From: Bacteroidota bacterium
Lineage (GTDB): Bacteria; Bacteroidota; Bacteroidia; Chitinophagales; UBA2359
Reading direction: 5' to 3'
NCBI GenBank assembly: GCA_020627525.1
Contig: JAHDGP010000057.1
Coordinates: 7,564 to 15,272 of the forward strand
DNA length: 7,709 nt
Under the pieces are notes generated by a model. That model was not told the origin of the DNA. It worked only from the letters and a program-made list of their open reading frames with translations, and did no database searches. Shown one piece after another: positions 1-5,436 of this stretch. Numbering within the stretch: position 1 is the stretch's first letter; each line of letters starts with the position of its first letter. Both the position numbers and the translations under genes were made by a program.

Positions 1-30
1 CGCTCAGCCAAAGGCTGAGCGGGTTTTTTT
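1..30 (+). terminator. Rho-independent terminator, left edge cut by the window
   Basis: Arms 1-9 and 13-21 pair perfectly around an AAA loop, and a run of seven T follows GGG. The two or three C needed to pair with the GG at 22-23 would lie just outside the window. The same hairpin occurs complete at 1424-1448. It should end a + strand gene to the left, perhaps another member of the secreted-protein family, which is inference. Confidence 0.85.
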
Positions 31-396
31 ATATGTTATTCGTTTCTCCAAAATGTCTAGTTGTGTGAGATTAGATAAACAGGCAGTTTTGTTTGAGATG
101 AAGGATTTATTTTTATTTCAATTTGTTTGTTTGTAGTTATAAATACAAAAAACTTGTTTAATTCATTCTGCTGTAACTTAAATTGGGTGTTAAGCGTATT
201 ACTGTATAAGTAAAAAAATGTGTTCGTTTAAGAGGACAATTTGTATACAATACTGAATTCGTATTGCTAATAATAGGCATTTCATTAAAGACAGAAAAAT
301 AAATTATTTTAAATTTATTTTTTTTCTCCGTCTAAATAGTTTGTTTTCAAACATTTAATAAATTTCTAATTTGTCTTATTCAATTTTTTGTTTTTT

Positions 397-412
397 TGGC
401 ACTTTGTTTGTC
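397..412 (+). promoter_or_regulatory. Sigma-54-like -24/-12 promoter upstream of P1
   Basis: TGGCAC is followed after five bases by TTGTC. The GG and the downstream G have the spacing of the sigma-54 consensus TGGCAC-N5-TTGC, but the -12 element reads GT instead of the nearly invariant GC. Transcription would begin near 423, giving a leader of about 170 nt. Support comes from a better match at a comparable position before P4. A chance match in AT-rich DNA cannot be excluded. Confidence 0.35.
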
Positions 413-561
413 ATTTATAGAGAGAAATCTGTGATCGAATGATCATTTTCCTCCAAACAGATTTTACAATTCCACCTTCTTTTTATAAATCCATCCTCCC
501 TCAAAACCCTTTGATTGATCTATTGCAATTTTTGCTATGGATATTATTAAAGTTGTAAAAA

Positions 562-589
562 ACAAGAAACAAGAAACAAAAAACAATAA
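562..589 (+). repeat. Four 7-base tandem units abutting the P1 start
   Basis: Four heptamers (ACAAGAA, ACAAGAA, ACAAAAA, ACAATAA) lie in exact 7-base register with C at 563, 570, 577 and 584. They end three bases before the ATG at 593. The tract is A-rich and free of secondary structure, the sort of leader that promotes initiation where Shine-Dalgarno pairing is weak, as in Bacteroidota. A copy-number change would alter the length of the initiation region. Confidence 0.6.
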
Positions 590-592
590 GCT

Positions 593-1240
593 ATGAAGTA
601 TTTATTTTTTCTAACAACACTAACTATTACTATTTTATTTTCAATAAATGCTAATGCACAGGACTTTTTTGATGACTTAGAGATTTATGCAACCAACTCT
701 TTATCACAAGAAGTGAACGAAGATGATTTTGTTACAATATTGGCAGGTGCTTGGGGAGCAAGACCAAGAGGAGGAAATACAGCTTCTTTATTACATGCTG
801 AATTTGATAGAGTTTTTCCAAATGGTTTAACAATTGGAACGGGAGACAATGCTATTATATTTACAAGTGCAGATGCAATCACTAACTTTTTACCAAGTAC
901 TGGCAAAGAAGGATTTTTAAATCAAACCTACATAGATCCAACTGCAATAGAGTTGAAAAATTCATTTGTTTCAGAGTTGGCTGCATTAATAATGACAATT
1001 GAATTTGATACAGAAATTGAAGATTTTGCTGCTTCGCCACATCGTTTAGGAGATTGCAAAGTTATTTCAGGAATTTTTGCTGGAATGAAAGTCGATCAAT
1101 TAATCAGTCTTTGTCAAAGAGCTATTTCAGGTGAAAACGTTGGCTATCCAATTCGTGCATTATACAGAATGGTTTCTGTTGTTAACTATTCGTACGTGCC
1201 AGGTTCGTTTCAAGAACCAATATTGTATAGACAAAACTAA
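593..1240 (+). CDS. P1: small secreted protein, tail class A
   Basis: A 215-aa exported protein of unknown function, paralogous to the three other small secreted proteins here. Residues 1-22 are a signal peptide (Lys2, hydrophobic core, INANA|Q cleavage). The mature domain has W-G-A-R-P-R-G at 54-60, V-F-P-N-G-L at 74-79, G-D-N at 84-86, an F-T-S-A-x-A-I-T block ending in L-P at 100-101, and I-D-P at 114-116. It closes with a class A tail shared with P2: Cys155 and Cys174, then G-Y-P-I, S-Y-x-P-G-S and P-I-L near 184-211. From memory, the domain plan resembles repeat modules in large surface proteins of Bacteroidota, in which the tail usually reads INENFxDG; this is unverified. The start is supported by the signal peptide and the A-rich leader. 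The oddity is that the frame continues after the TAA into a second homologous tail (1241-1390). No catalytic motif is visible. Confidence 0.88.
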   Translation: MKYLFFLTTLTITILFSINANAQDFFDDLEIYATNSLSQEVNEDDFVTILAGAWGARPRGGNTASLLHAEFDRVFPNGLTIGTGDNAIIFTSADAITNFLPSTGKEGFLNQTYIDPTAIELKNSFVSELAALIMTIEFDTEIEDFAASPHRLGDCKVISGIFAGMKVDQLISLCQRAISGENVGYPIRALYRMVSVVNYSYVPGSFQEPILYRQN

Positions 1241-1390
1241 TTGAGTTTGCAAGAAACAGAATATTCTATCAGTACTTTAAATGCAGTTATCTCTGGTATT
1301 AATGAAAACTATGTTGATGGTACAATAGATAATGGTTATTTAATTTTAAATTCAACAGGAGCTGCTTTATTTCAAGCAGAAAAATTTTAA
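1241..1390 (+). pseudogene. In-frame orphan class B tail behind the P1 stop codon
   Basis: Directly after the P1 TAA, in the same frame, 49 sense codons run to a TAA at 1388-1390. They encode YSISTLN, INENYVDG, then a D-N-G-Y-L motif. These match the tail of P4 (YSISELN, INENYVDG, N-N-G-F-L) and, less closely, P3. P1 thus carries two alternative C-termini in series, their Tyr codons at 1145 and 1262 being 39 codons apart. The conserved residues are intact, so decay is recent or slow. It may be a displaced tail left by recombination or tandem duplication, a read-through extension, or a separately started peptide (TTG at 1241). I favour a remnant. Confidence 0.7.
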
Positions 1391-1423
1391 TTAACAACTC
1401 TAATAAATAATGTGTTTATTTTA

Positions 1424-1457
1424 CCCGCTCAGCCAAAGGCTGAGCGGGTTTTCTTTT
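1424..1457 (+). terminator. Rho-independent terminator after P1 and its orphan tail
   Basis: A perfect 11-bp G+C-rich stem (CCCGCTCAGCC with its complement) around an AAA loop at 1424-1448 is followed by TTTTCTTTT. It is one of the few G+C-rich blocks in the window and has the same sequence as the hairpin at 1-23. It lies 33 bases beyond the orphan tail stop, so the P1 transcript includes that tail. Confidence 0.92.
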
Positions 1458-1553
1458 CTAAATACCATTGAAAAAGTAACATTTGCTTATTTAAAGCCGT
1501 ACATATTTATTGTAATGATAATATGATCTATGTCATTAATTTACCATTCTCCT

Positions 1554-1571
1554 AGCGATTTTGAAGTCGCT
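1554..1571 (+). promoter_or_regulatory. Possible small hairpin in the P2 upstream region
   Basis: AGCGATT and the downstream AAGTCGCT can pair over about seven base pairs, including one G-T pair, around a short loop. A pyrimidine-rich stretch follows. It could be an operator or a leader hairpin, and could equally be chance. No counterpart was found before P3. Confidence 0.25.
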
Positions 1572-1607
1572 TTCCTCCTGTTTTTCAGAAATACCATATA
1601 AGTTAAT
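1570..1607 (+). promoter_or_regulatory. Conserved leader element of P2, shared with P3
   Basis: CTTTCCTCC, G plus a T run, C-x-G-A-A-A-T-A at 1570-1593, then GTTAAT at 1602-1607. The element ends exactly 32 nt before the ATG, and GTTAAT sits at the same offset as in the P3 leader (2428-2466), while the sequence between is not conserved. Constant spacing suggests a promoter or regulator site; retention after duplication is the alternative. Separately, P2 has a purine-rich GAGAGG a few bases before its ATG, the best Shine-Dalgarno-like sequence in the window. Confidence 0.45.
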
Positions 1608-1625
1608 ATTTTAAAATGAGAGGCT

Positions 1626-2282
1626 ATGAAGAAAGTGATTTTACTTTTATTTTTATCTTTTTGTGCCATGGATCTTGGCGCACAAGAGTTTTTTGATGAC
1701 ACAGAAACAAGCAACGAACTGGCTAGAGAGGCTGAAATTACTTCTCTAAGAACAGAAAGACCTGGTAGCTGGGGAACCAGGCCCCGTGGTGGAAATACTG
1801 CTCAATACATGTATGCTAATTTTGCGGAAACCTTCCCTGAAGGTTTGATTTTGGGTGCCGGTGATAAAACCATTGTCTTTACAAGTCCAGTAGCCATTAC
1901 TCAAGGACTACCATCATTTGGAACTCCTAGAAAAATTACAGAAAGTATGATTGATCCATCTGCACGAGAATTGGCAAACTCTTTTGCTTCTAAAGTAGCA
2001 GCACTTACAATGGTTATAAGTTTTGATAGAAATGATAATAACTTTGCAACATCAAGACATACTATTGGAACTTGCGCCTTTAGAGACGGAATAATGGCAG
2101 GTATGACGGTGGATAGATTACTGAAAAAATGCAACGGAGCATTGGCAGGTCAAAGTGTAGGTTATCCAATTAAAGTATTGGACAAAATGGTAGCATATTT
2201 ATTAGCAAGTTATCAGCCTGGATCTATTTGTAACCCTATTTTGGTTCCCAAAAGCTCAGCAACTTCTATGTTAAGTAGGTAA
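1626..2282 (+). CDS. P2: small secreted protein, tail class A
   Basis: A 218-aa exported paralog of P1, function unknown. Residues 1-19 form the signal peptide (two Lys, hydrophobic core, D-L-G-A|Q cleavage), and the mature protein starts Q-E-F-F-D-D, echoing Q-D-F-F-D-D in P1. W-G-T-R-P-R-G-G-N lies at 49-57, F-P-E-G-L at 70-74, G-D-K at 79-81, T-P-R-K-I at 100-104 and I-D-P at 109-111. The class A tail has Cys150 and Cys169, the same 19-residue spacing as in P1, then G-Y-P-I, S-Y-x-P-G-S and P-I-L. The extra Cys202 has no P1 equivalent. The protein ends S-M-L-S-R, close to the S-M-L-R-R of P3. No orphan tail follows; a terminator does. Codon use is slightly less AT-rich than in P1. The start is supported by GAGAGG upstream and by the signal peptide. 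Confidence 0.88.
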   Translation: MKKVILLLFLSFCAMDLGAQEFFDDTETSNELAREAEITSLRTERPGSWGTRPRGGNTAQYMYANFAETFPEGLILGAGDKTIVFTSPVAITQGLPSFGTPRKITESMIDPSARELANSFASKVAALTMVISFDRNDNNFATSRHTIGTCAFRDGIMAGMTVDRLLKKCNGALAGQSVGYPIKVLDKMVAYLLASYQPGSICNPILVPKSSATSMLSR

Positions 2283-2307
2283 GCATAAATAAATTTATTA
2301 GGATGTG

Positions 2308-2345
2308 CCTCAATCTACACTTTTGTGTGGATTGGGGTTTTTGTA
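2308..2345 (+). terminator. Rho-independent terminator after P2
   Basis: A 13-bp stem with two G-T pairs (arms 2308-2320 and 2325-2337) around a TTTT loop is followed by TTTTTG. It starts 25 bases after the P2 stop and isolates P2 from P3. Its sequence is unrelated to the terminator behind P1. Confidence 0.88.
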
Positions 2346-2427
2346 TTTATTATGAAACAATATTTGATTTTGTTCGTATGAAAAAATATTGCAATATGTT
2401 TTTCCCTTCCAATTTGCAACAAACCCT

Positions 2428-2466
2428 CTTTCCTCCGTTTTTTTCTGAAATATTTCAATAGTTAAT
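2428..2466 (+). promoter_or_regulatory. Conserved leader element of P3, shared with P2
   Basis: CTTTCCTCC, G plus a T run and C-x-G-A-A-A-T-A at 2428-2452, then GTTAAT at 2461-2466. The 32-nt distance to the start codon is identical to that in P2. As P3 follows a strong terminator, its promoter must lie in 2346-2484, and this block is the best candidate for part of it. Confidence 0.45.
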
Positions 2467-2484
2467 CAATTCTAATTTTAATTA

Positions 2485-3150
2485 ATGAAAAAATTAATTT
2501 TCCTGCTATCTCTGTCAATGGTTTGCCTTTTTGTCAATGCTCAATCTGTATCTAGACAAGTACAAAATGAAAGAGAAATAAATAGAGCGGTCTTAAGAAC
2601 ACATACTATTGCGGCTTGGGGTGCTGCTCCACAAGGTTACAATGCTGGTGCATATTTGCACAAACACTTTAAAAGGGTTTTTCCAGATGGGCTATCTGTA
2701 GGTATCGACGATAAAACTGTTGTTTTTACAAATGCAAAAGCACTAACCAATTATCTACCTGCTCAGGGTAGAGCCAGAGTGCTTAATGAAGCTTTGACAG
2801 ATCCTCAAAAGAGAGATATGAGAAATACTTTTTTATGTCAAATCATAGCTCTTAAACTAAATATTTCATTTGATGAAAAGATAGAAAGCTATTCAGCTTC
2901 AAATATTGATCTGGCTGATATGTATATCTCAGGAGGAGATTTGATAGGATTAACTGTAGCAGAAATATTAGAAGAATCGAATAAAGTTTTGGCAGGCATT
3001 GATAGCCGATTTGGAATTATTCAACTAAATGAAGCACTTACGAAAATAAATGAAAATTATCTTAACGGAGAAATTACTGGAAATTACTTAACAGAAACAT
3101 TAGAAGGATCTACTTTATCAGATGCTAAAAGATCAATGTTGCGAAGATGA
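2485..3150 (+). CDS. P3: small secreted protein, tail class B
   Basis: A 221-aa exported paralog of the same family, function unknown. Residues 1-19 are the signal peptide (MKK, hydrophobic core, F-V-N-A|Q). The mature protein has I-A-A-W-G-A-A-P-Q-G at 42-51, L-H-K-H-F at 58-62, V-F-P-D-G-L at 65-70, D-D-K-T at 75-78, F-T-N-A-K-A-L-T block, T-D-P at 105-107 and F-L-C-Q-I-I-A-L at 116-123. The class B tail has L-N-E-A-L at 181-185 and I-N-E-N-Y at 188-192, then about 20 extra residues ending S-M-L-R-R. The class A cysteine pair is absent; Cys118 is the only mature cysteine. Only 99 nt and no convincing terminator separate it from the LysM-barrel gene, so the two probably form an operon, which ties the small secreted protein to an outer-membrane partner. 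Confidence 0.88.
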   Translation: MKKLIFLLSLSMVCLFVNAQSVSRQVQNEREINRAVLRTHTIAAWGAAPQGYNAGAYLHKHFKRVFPDGLSVGIDDKTVVFTNAKALTNYLPAQGRARVLNEALTDPQKRDMRNTFLCQIIALKLNISFDEKIESYSASNIDLADMYISGGDLIGLTVAEILEESNKVLAGIDSRFGIIQLNEALTKINENYLNGEITGNYLTETLEGSTLSDAKRSMLRR

Positions 3151-3213
3151 TTCTTTTAACAATTCCTCCAGTTTTTCTCTTCCATCATAAAGTCCACTTA
3201 ATTGAAATGATTG

Positions 3214-3232
3214 CTATATAAATTTTATATAG
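3214..3232. other. AT-only inverted repeat between P3 and the LysM gene
   Basis: CTATATAAA and its complement flank a single T, 17 bases before the GTG start of the downstream gene. No T-run follows, so it is not a terminator. It could be an operator or an AT-rich coincidence. Confidence 0.3.
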
Positions 3233-3249
3233 TTAAATAGGATTTTATT

Positions 3250-4437
3250 GTGAAAAATTATTTTTGCTTTTTTTTAATATTTATTGGCTTAAATCTTTGC
3301 GCTCAAAAAGTAACGGTTGATGGCAATAGACCATATTTGATACACACTATTGAAGGAGCTGAAGCGCTTCATGATATAGCAGTTAAATATGGAGTGTCAA
3401 TACCCGTATTAAAAAAAGCAAATGAGTTAAACAACAATAACATAGATTCTTTGAAGCTTTTAAAAGTTCCTTTTCCAATTCAAAGAGCAAAGACGCAAAT
3501 CCATCCTGGTAAATTTGTTTTTCATAAAGTAGCTGAAAATGAAAAACTACATACAATTGCTGATCATTATAAAATAAGTTTAGGAGAATTAAGAAGCGCA
3601 AATGAATTAAAATCAAGTAAGCTTCCACCAGGGTCTTATATCATCATTCCTAATTCGTTTAAGCATATAATGCATAAAAACAAATTAGTAATGAGGGGCT
3701 TTCTTTCTCTTGGGTTTTTTTCCGGTACTGATTGGGAGGGCTTGCCATCTACTAATTACCACATTCGAGGGCAATTTAATCTTCAAAATACTTATGAGAA
3801 AAAGCCTTTCAGAATGTTGTCTTACATAAATACATCAATTGGTTATCGTCATGAGTTGGGTAAATATTTTTTAAAAAATGTTGATCAGTTTTCTTTAAAA
3901 CAACAGATGGAATTTCAAATAAAGAATGGATTTGCTCTGTATGTTTTAGGCTCAGTTCGTAGCCAACATTTTGATAATTATAGATATATAAATGATGAAA
4001 AGGAACTAACATCTTCCTTAATGGCTCCAGGATACGTAAACTATTCAGCAGGAATTACTTACAGTAATGATTATTTATTGTTGGATTTTGGTTTGTACGA
4101 AATGCGAAGCGTTTATGTATTGCAAGACAAAGTTTACAAAGATAGAAGTTCAGCCTTTGGTGTTCCTCGTGGAGATAAATTTTTCGGTATACACGGTTTC
4201 TCCTTAAGAGCCGATTTAGATTTATACAACAGTGAAAAATTCAATACAAATGCCAGCTTTTTTGGTTTTTACAATAAAGATATAACAACATTGGATTTTC
4301 GGGCAGAGCTAACCTACCGCATGCACAAGATGGTAAAACTAACTTTGCTAAATGAAATAGTCTACGACAACTTTGATGAATCTACATTTCACTACCGTGC
4401 CGAAGTCCTGATCGGTGTTTCTTTTATTAAGTACTAG
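3250..4437 (+). CDS. LysM-repeat outer-membrane beta-barrel protein, copy 1
   Basis: A 395-aa exported protein. Residues 1-18 are a signal peptide (L-N-L-C-A|Q; the Cys context is a poor lipobox). Two LysM repeats follow, about 29-75 (PYLIHTIEG to L-L-K-V-P-F) and 89-135 (F-V-F-H-K-V to I-I-I-P), each with the hydrophobic-I-A-x-x-Y/F core and a conserved Asn. LysM binds N-acetylglucosamine in peptidoglycan. Residues 142-395 are rich in alternating polar and aromatic strands and end in L-I-G-V-S-F-I-K-Y, a typical barrel C-terminus with a terminal aromatic. From memory this half resembles the DUF3078 barrels of Bacteroidota. It probably anchors the outer membrane to the wall or forms a pore. 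The GTG start sets the correct signal-peptide length. It lies 99 nt behind P3 and is followed five bases after the stop by an octamer repeat array. A second copy is at 6429-7619. Confidence 0.87.
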   Translation: MKNYFCFFLIFIGLNLCAQKVTVDGNRPYLIHTIEGAEALHDIAVKYGVSIPVLKKANELNNNNIDSLKLLKVPFPIQRAKTQIHPGKFVFHKVAENEKLHTIADHYKISLGELRSANELKSSKLPPGSYIIIPNSFKHIMHKNKLVMRGFLSLGFFSGTDWEGLPSTNYHIRGQFNLQNTYEKKPFRMLSYINTSIGYRHELGKYFLKNVDQFSLKQQMEFQIKNGFALYVLGSVRSQHFDNYRYINDEKELTSSLMAPGYVNYSAGITYSNDYLLLDFGLYEMRSVYVLQDKVYKDRSSAFGVPRGDKFFGIHGFSLRADLDLYNSEKFNTNASFFGFYNKDITTLDFRAELTYRMHKMVKLTLLNEIVYDNFDESTFHYRAEVLIGVSFIKY

Positions 4438-4441
4438 TTTT

Positions 4442-4744
4442 AATGCTTCAATGTGATTAATGATAAAATGTTTTAATGTGGTTAATGCTTGAATGTATAA
4501 ATGCAAGAATGCGAGAATATTTTTTAATGTGATTAATGATAAAATGCTTTAATAATGTTAATACAGGAATACAGGAATACAGGAATACAGGAATGCAGGA
4601 ATGCAGGAATGCAGGAATACAGGAATACAGGAATGCAGGAATACAGGAATGCAGGAATGCAGGAATGTGGGAATGAAGGAATGAAGGAATGAAGGAATGA
4701 AGGAATGAAGGAATGAAGGAATGTGGGAATGTGGGAATGTTTGA
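4442..4744 (+). repeat. AATG-headed octamer satellite array
   Basis: From the fifth base after the LysM-barrel stop, the tract is divided into units of 8 (sometimes 9-10) bases, nearly all starting AATG or AATA. In 4442-4560 the other four or five bases vary but recur as words (TGATT, ATAA, CTT+N, TATA, CGAG); a 20-base segment at 4451-4470 returns exactly at 4527-4546. From 4561 to 4736 there are 22 regular 8-base units of four kinds: ATACAGGA and ATGCAGGA mixed, then one ATGTGGGA, six ATGAAGGA and two ATGTGGGA. The minus strand is open here only because the unit contains no stop; that is not a gene. Confidence 0.93.
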
Positions 4745-4765
4745 AATGAATTAGATTCAGCCGTC

Positions 4766-4809
4766 ATTCCGCAATTTTTCGAAGTGAAATGAAGAAAAAT
4801 GTGCGGAAT
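4766..4809. repeat. REP-like palindromic hairpin
   Basis: ATTCCGCA plus ATTTTTC (4766-4780) pairs with GAAAAAT plus GTGCGGAAT (4794-4809) over 15 bp with one bulged base, around a 13-base loop. It is followed by TCTCCTATAAGATTC. The CATTCCGC ... GCGGAATCTCC style is, from memory, common among dispersed intergenic palindromes of Bacteroidota. No T-run follows, so it is not a standard terminator. Confidence 0.6.
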
Positions 4810-4918
4810 CTCCTATAAGATTCTGGCAGACAAAGTAGACTCAGAAAAAACCAATATCTTTATCATAGCAGTAAGTTTGTACAATAACTATATTTCGAAT
4901 TTTAAAATTAAATCATTA

Positions 4919-4975
4919 ACCAAACTGTATCATTAAAGCATTGCCCATTCTCGCATTGATTCATTCTCGCATTAG
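4919..4975 (-). repeat. Inverted copies of the octamer-array words
   Basis: Read on the minus strand, this stretch contains AATGCGAGAATG twice (complement at 4946-4957 and 4962-4973), then AATGCTTTAATGAT and GGTTAATGAT. The same words occur in direct orientation in the left part of the satellite, for example AATGCGAGAAT at 4508-4518. The REP-like hairpin and the regular array thus lie between inverted arms about 430 bases apart. Confidence 0.65.
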
Positions 4976-5436
4976 AAATAAGAACACACGAACAGTGTGA
5001 AAAGATACTGTTACCCAACTAACAAAATTGTATTATTTTTCAGACAAACTGTATTGTATAAAGTACTCTGTTGTTTGAGGTACTTTAAATTGATATTGAG
5101 AGTATTCTTAACATGAACAAAAAGTGATGTGTAATTTTTATAATTGTATTACTTTATAAATTTAATATTTTATAATTTAATGTAGAGTGTTAAATTGGTA
5201 CGCCTTTTGCTTCTTAATTAATACATTATCACTTCTTTATAATTTCACAATCACAAACCACACTTACTCTTTTTATATTGATTAGATCGCTAGATTTAAA
5301 ATAAATTTATAGGATATTTTATTTATGCTATTGTTATTTCATTTAGTGCATTTATATAGTTTTTTTTAATCTTTTCTATTCGTTGAAATGGAAAGGAAAT
5401 GGATATATTATTTTAAAAATTTAAAATTTACTAATT
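4976..5436. other. Non-coding upstream region of P4
   Basis: About 460 AT-rich bases with no credible gene on either strand. The only element I can name is the sigma-54-like motif at 5196-5211. Of the AT-only runs near the start codon (5405-5430) nothing more can be said. Confidence 0.6.
5196..5211 (+). promoter_or_regulatory. Sigma-54-like -24/-12 promoter upstream of P4
   Basis: TGGTACG-CCTT-TTGCT matches the sigma-54 consensus TGGCACG-N4-TTGCW at all but one position, with exact GG to GC spacing. Transcription would begin near 5222, leaving a leader of about 215 nt before the P4 ATG. No activator site was recognised upstream. Activity would depend on an RpoN protein, which is found in some but not all flavobacteria. 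Confidence 0.5.

Larger units (their letters stand above)
31..592. other. Non-coding upstream region of P1
   Basis: This 560-base stretch is very AT-rich and has no credible gene on either strand. It holds TTTG-type runs near 120-135, a sigma-54-like motif at 397-412, a small inverted repeat TGATC-GAAT-GATCA at 432-445, pyrimidine-rich patches around 450-500, and a 7-base tandem repeat that runs up to the P1 start codon. It resembles a long promoter and leader region rather than a decayed gene. Confidence 0.6.

Noticed and set aside
685..906. Minus-strand open frame inside P1; similar ones at 1901-2134, 3383-3628, 3809-4012 and 6867-7088
   Set aside because: They lie antisense within well-supported genes whose frames show signal peptides and paralog conservation. 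None has a domain or a counterpart elsewhere.
1482..1500. Standard Bacteroidota promoter (TTTG and TAnnTTTG) before P2
   Set aside because: A TAACATTTGC sequence has one base too many between TA and TTTG, and no -33 TTTG is properly spaced. In DNA this T-rich, such matches are expected by chance.
3250..3306. Lipoprotein signal for LysM copy 1 (Cys17)
   Set aside because: L-N-L-C lacks the small residue normally required before the lipobox Cys, the A|Q site matches those of the other exported proteins here, and copy 2 has no Cys at this place.
4561..4744. CRISPR array
   Set aside because: The repeated unit is 8 bases with no unique spacers between units, and no cas genes are present.
4558..4767. 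Minus-strand open frame with an H-S-x-I-P-x-F-L repeat
   Set aside because: It is the translation of a stop-free 8-base satellite, repeating every eight residues. It has no initiation signal, and its composition follows the DNA repeat.
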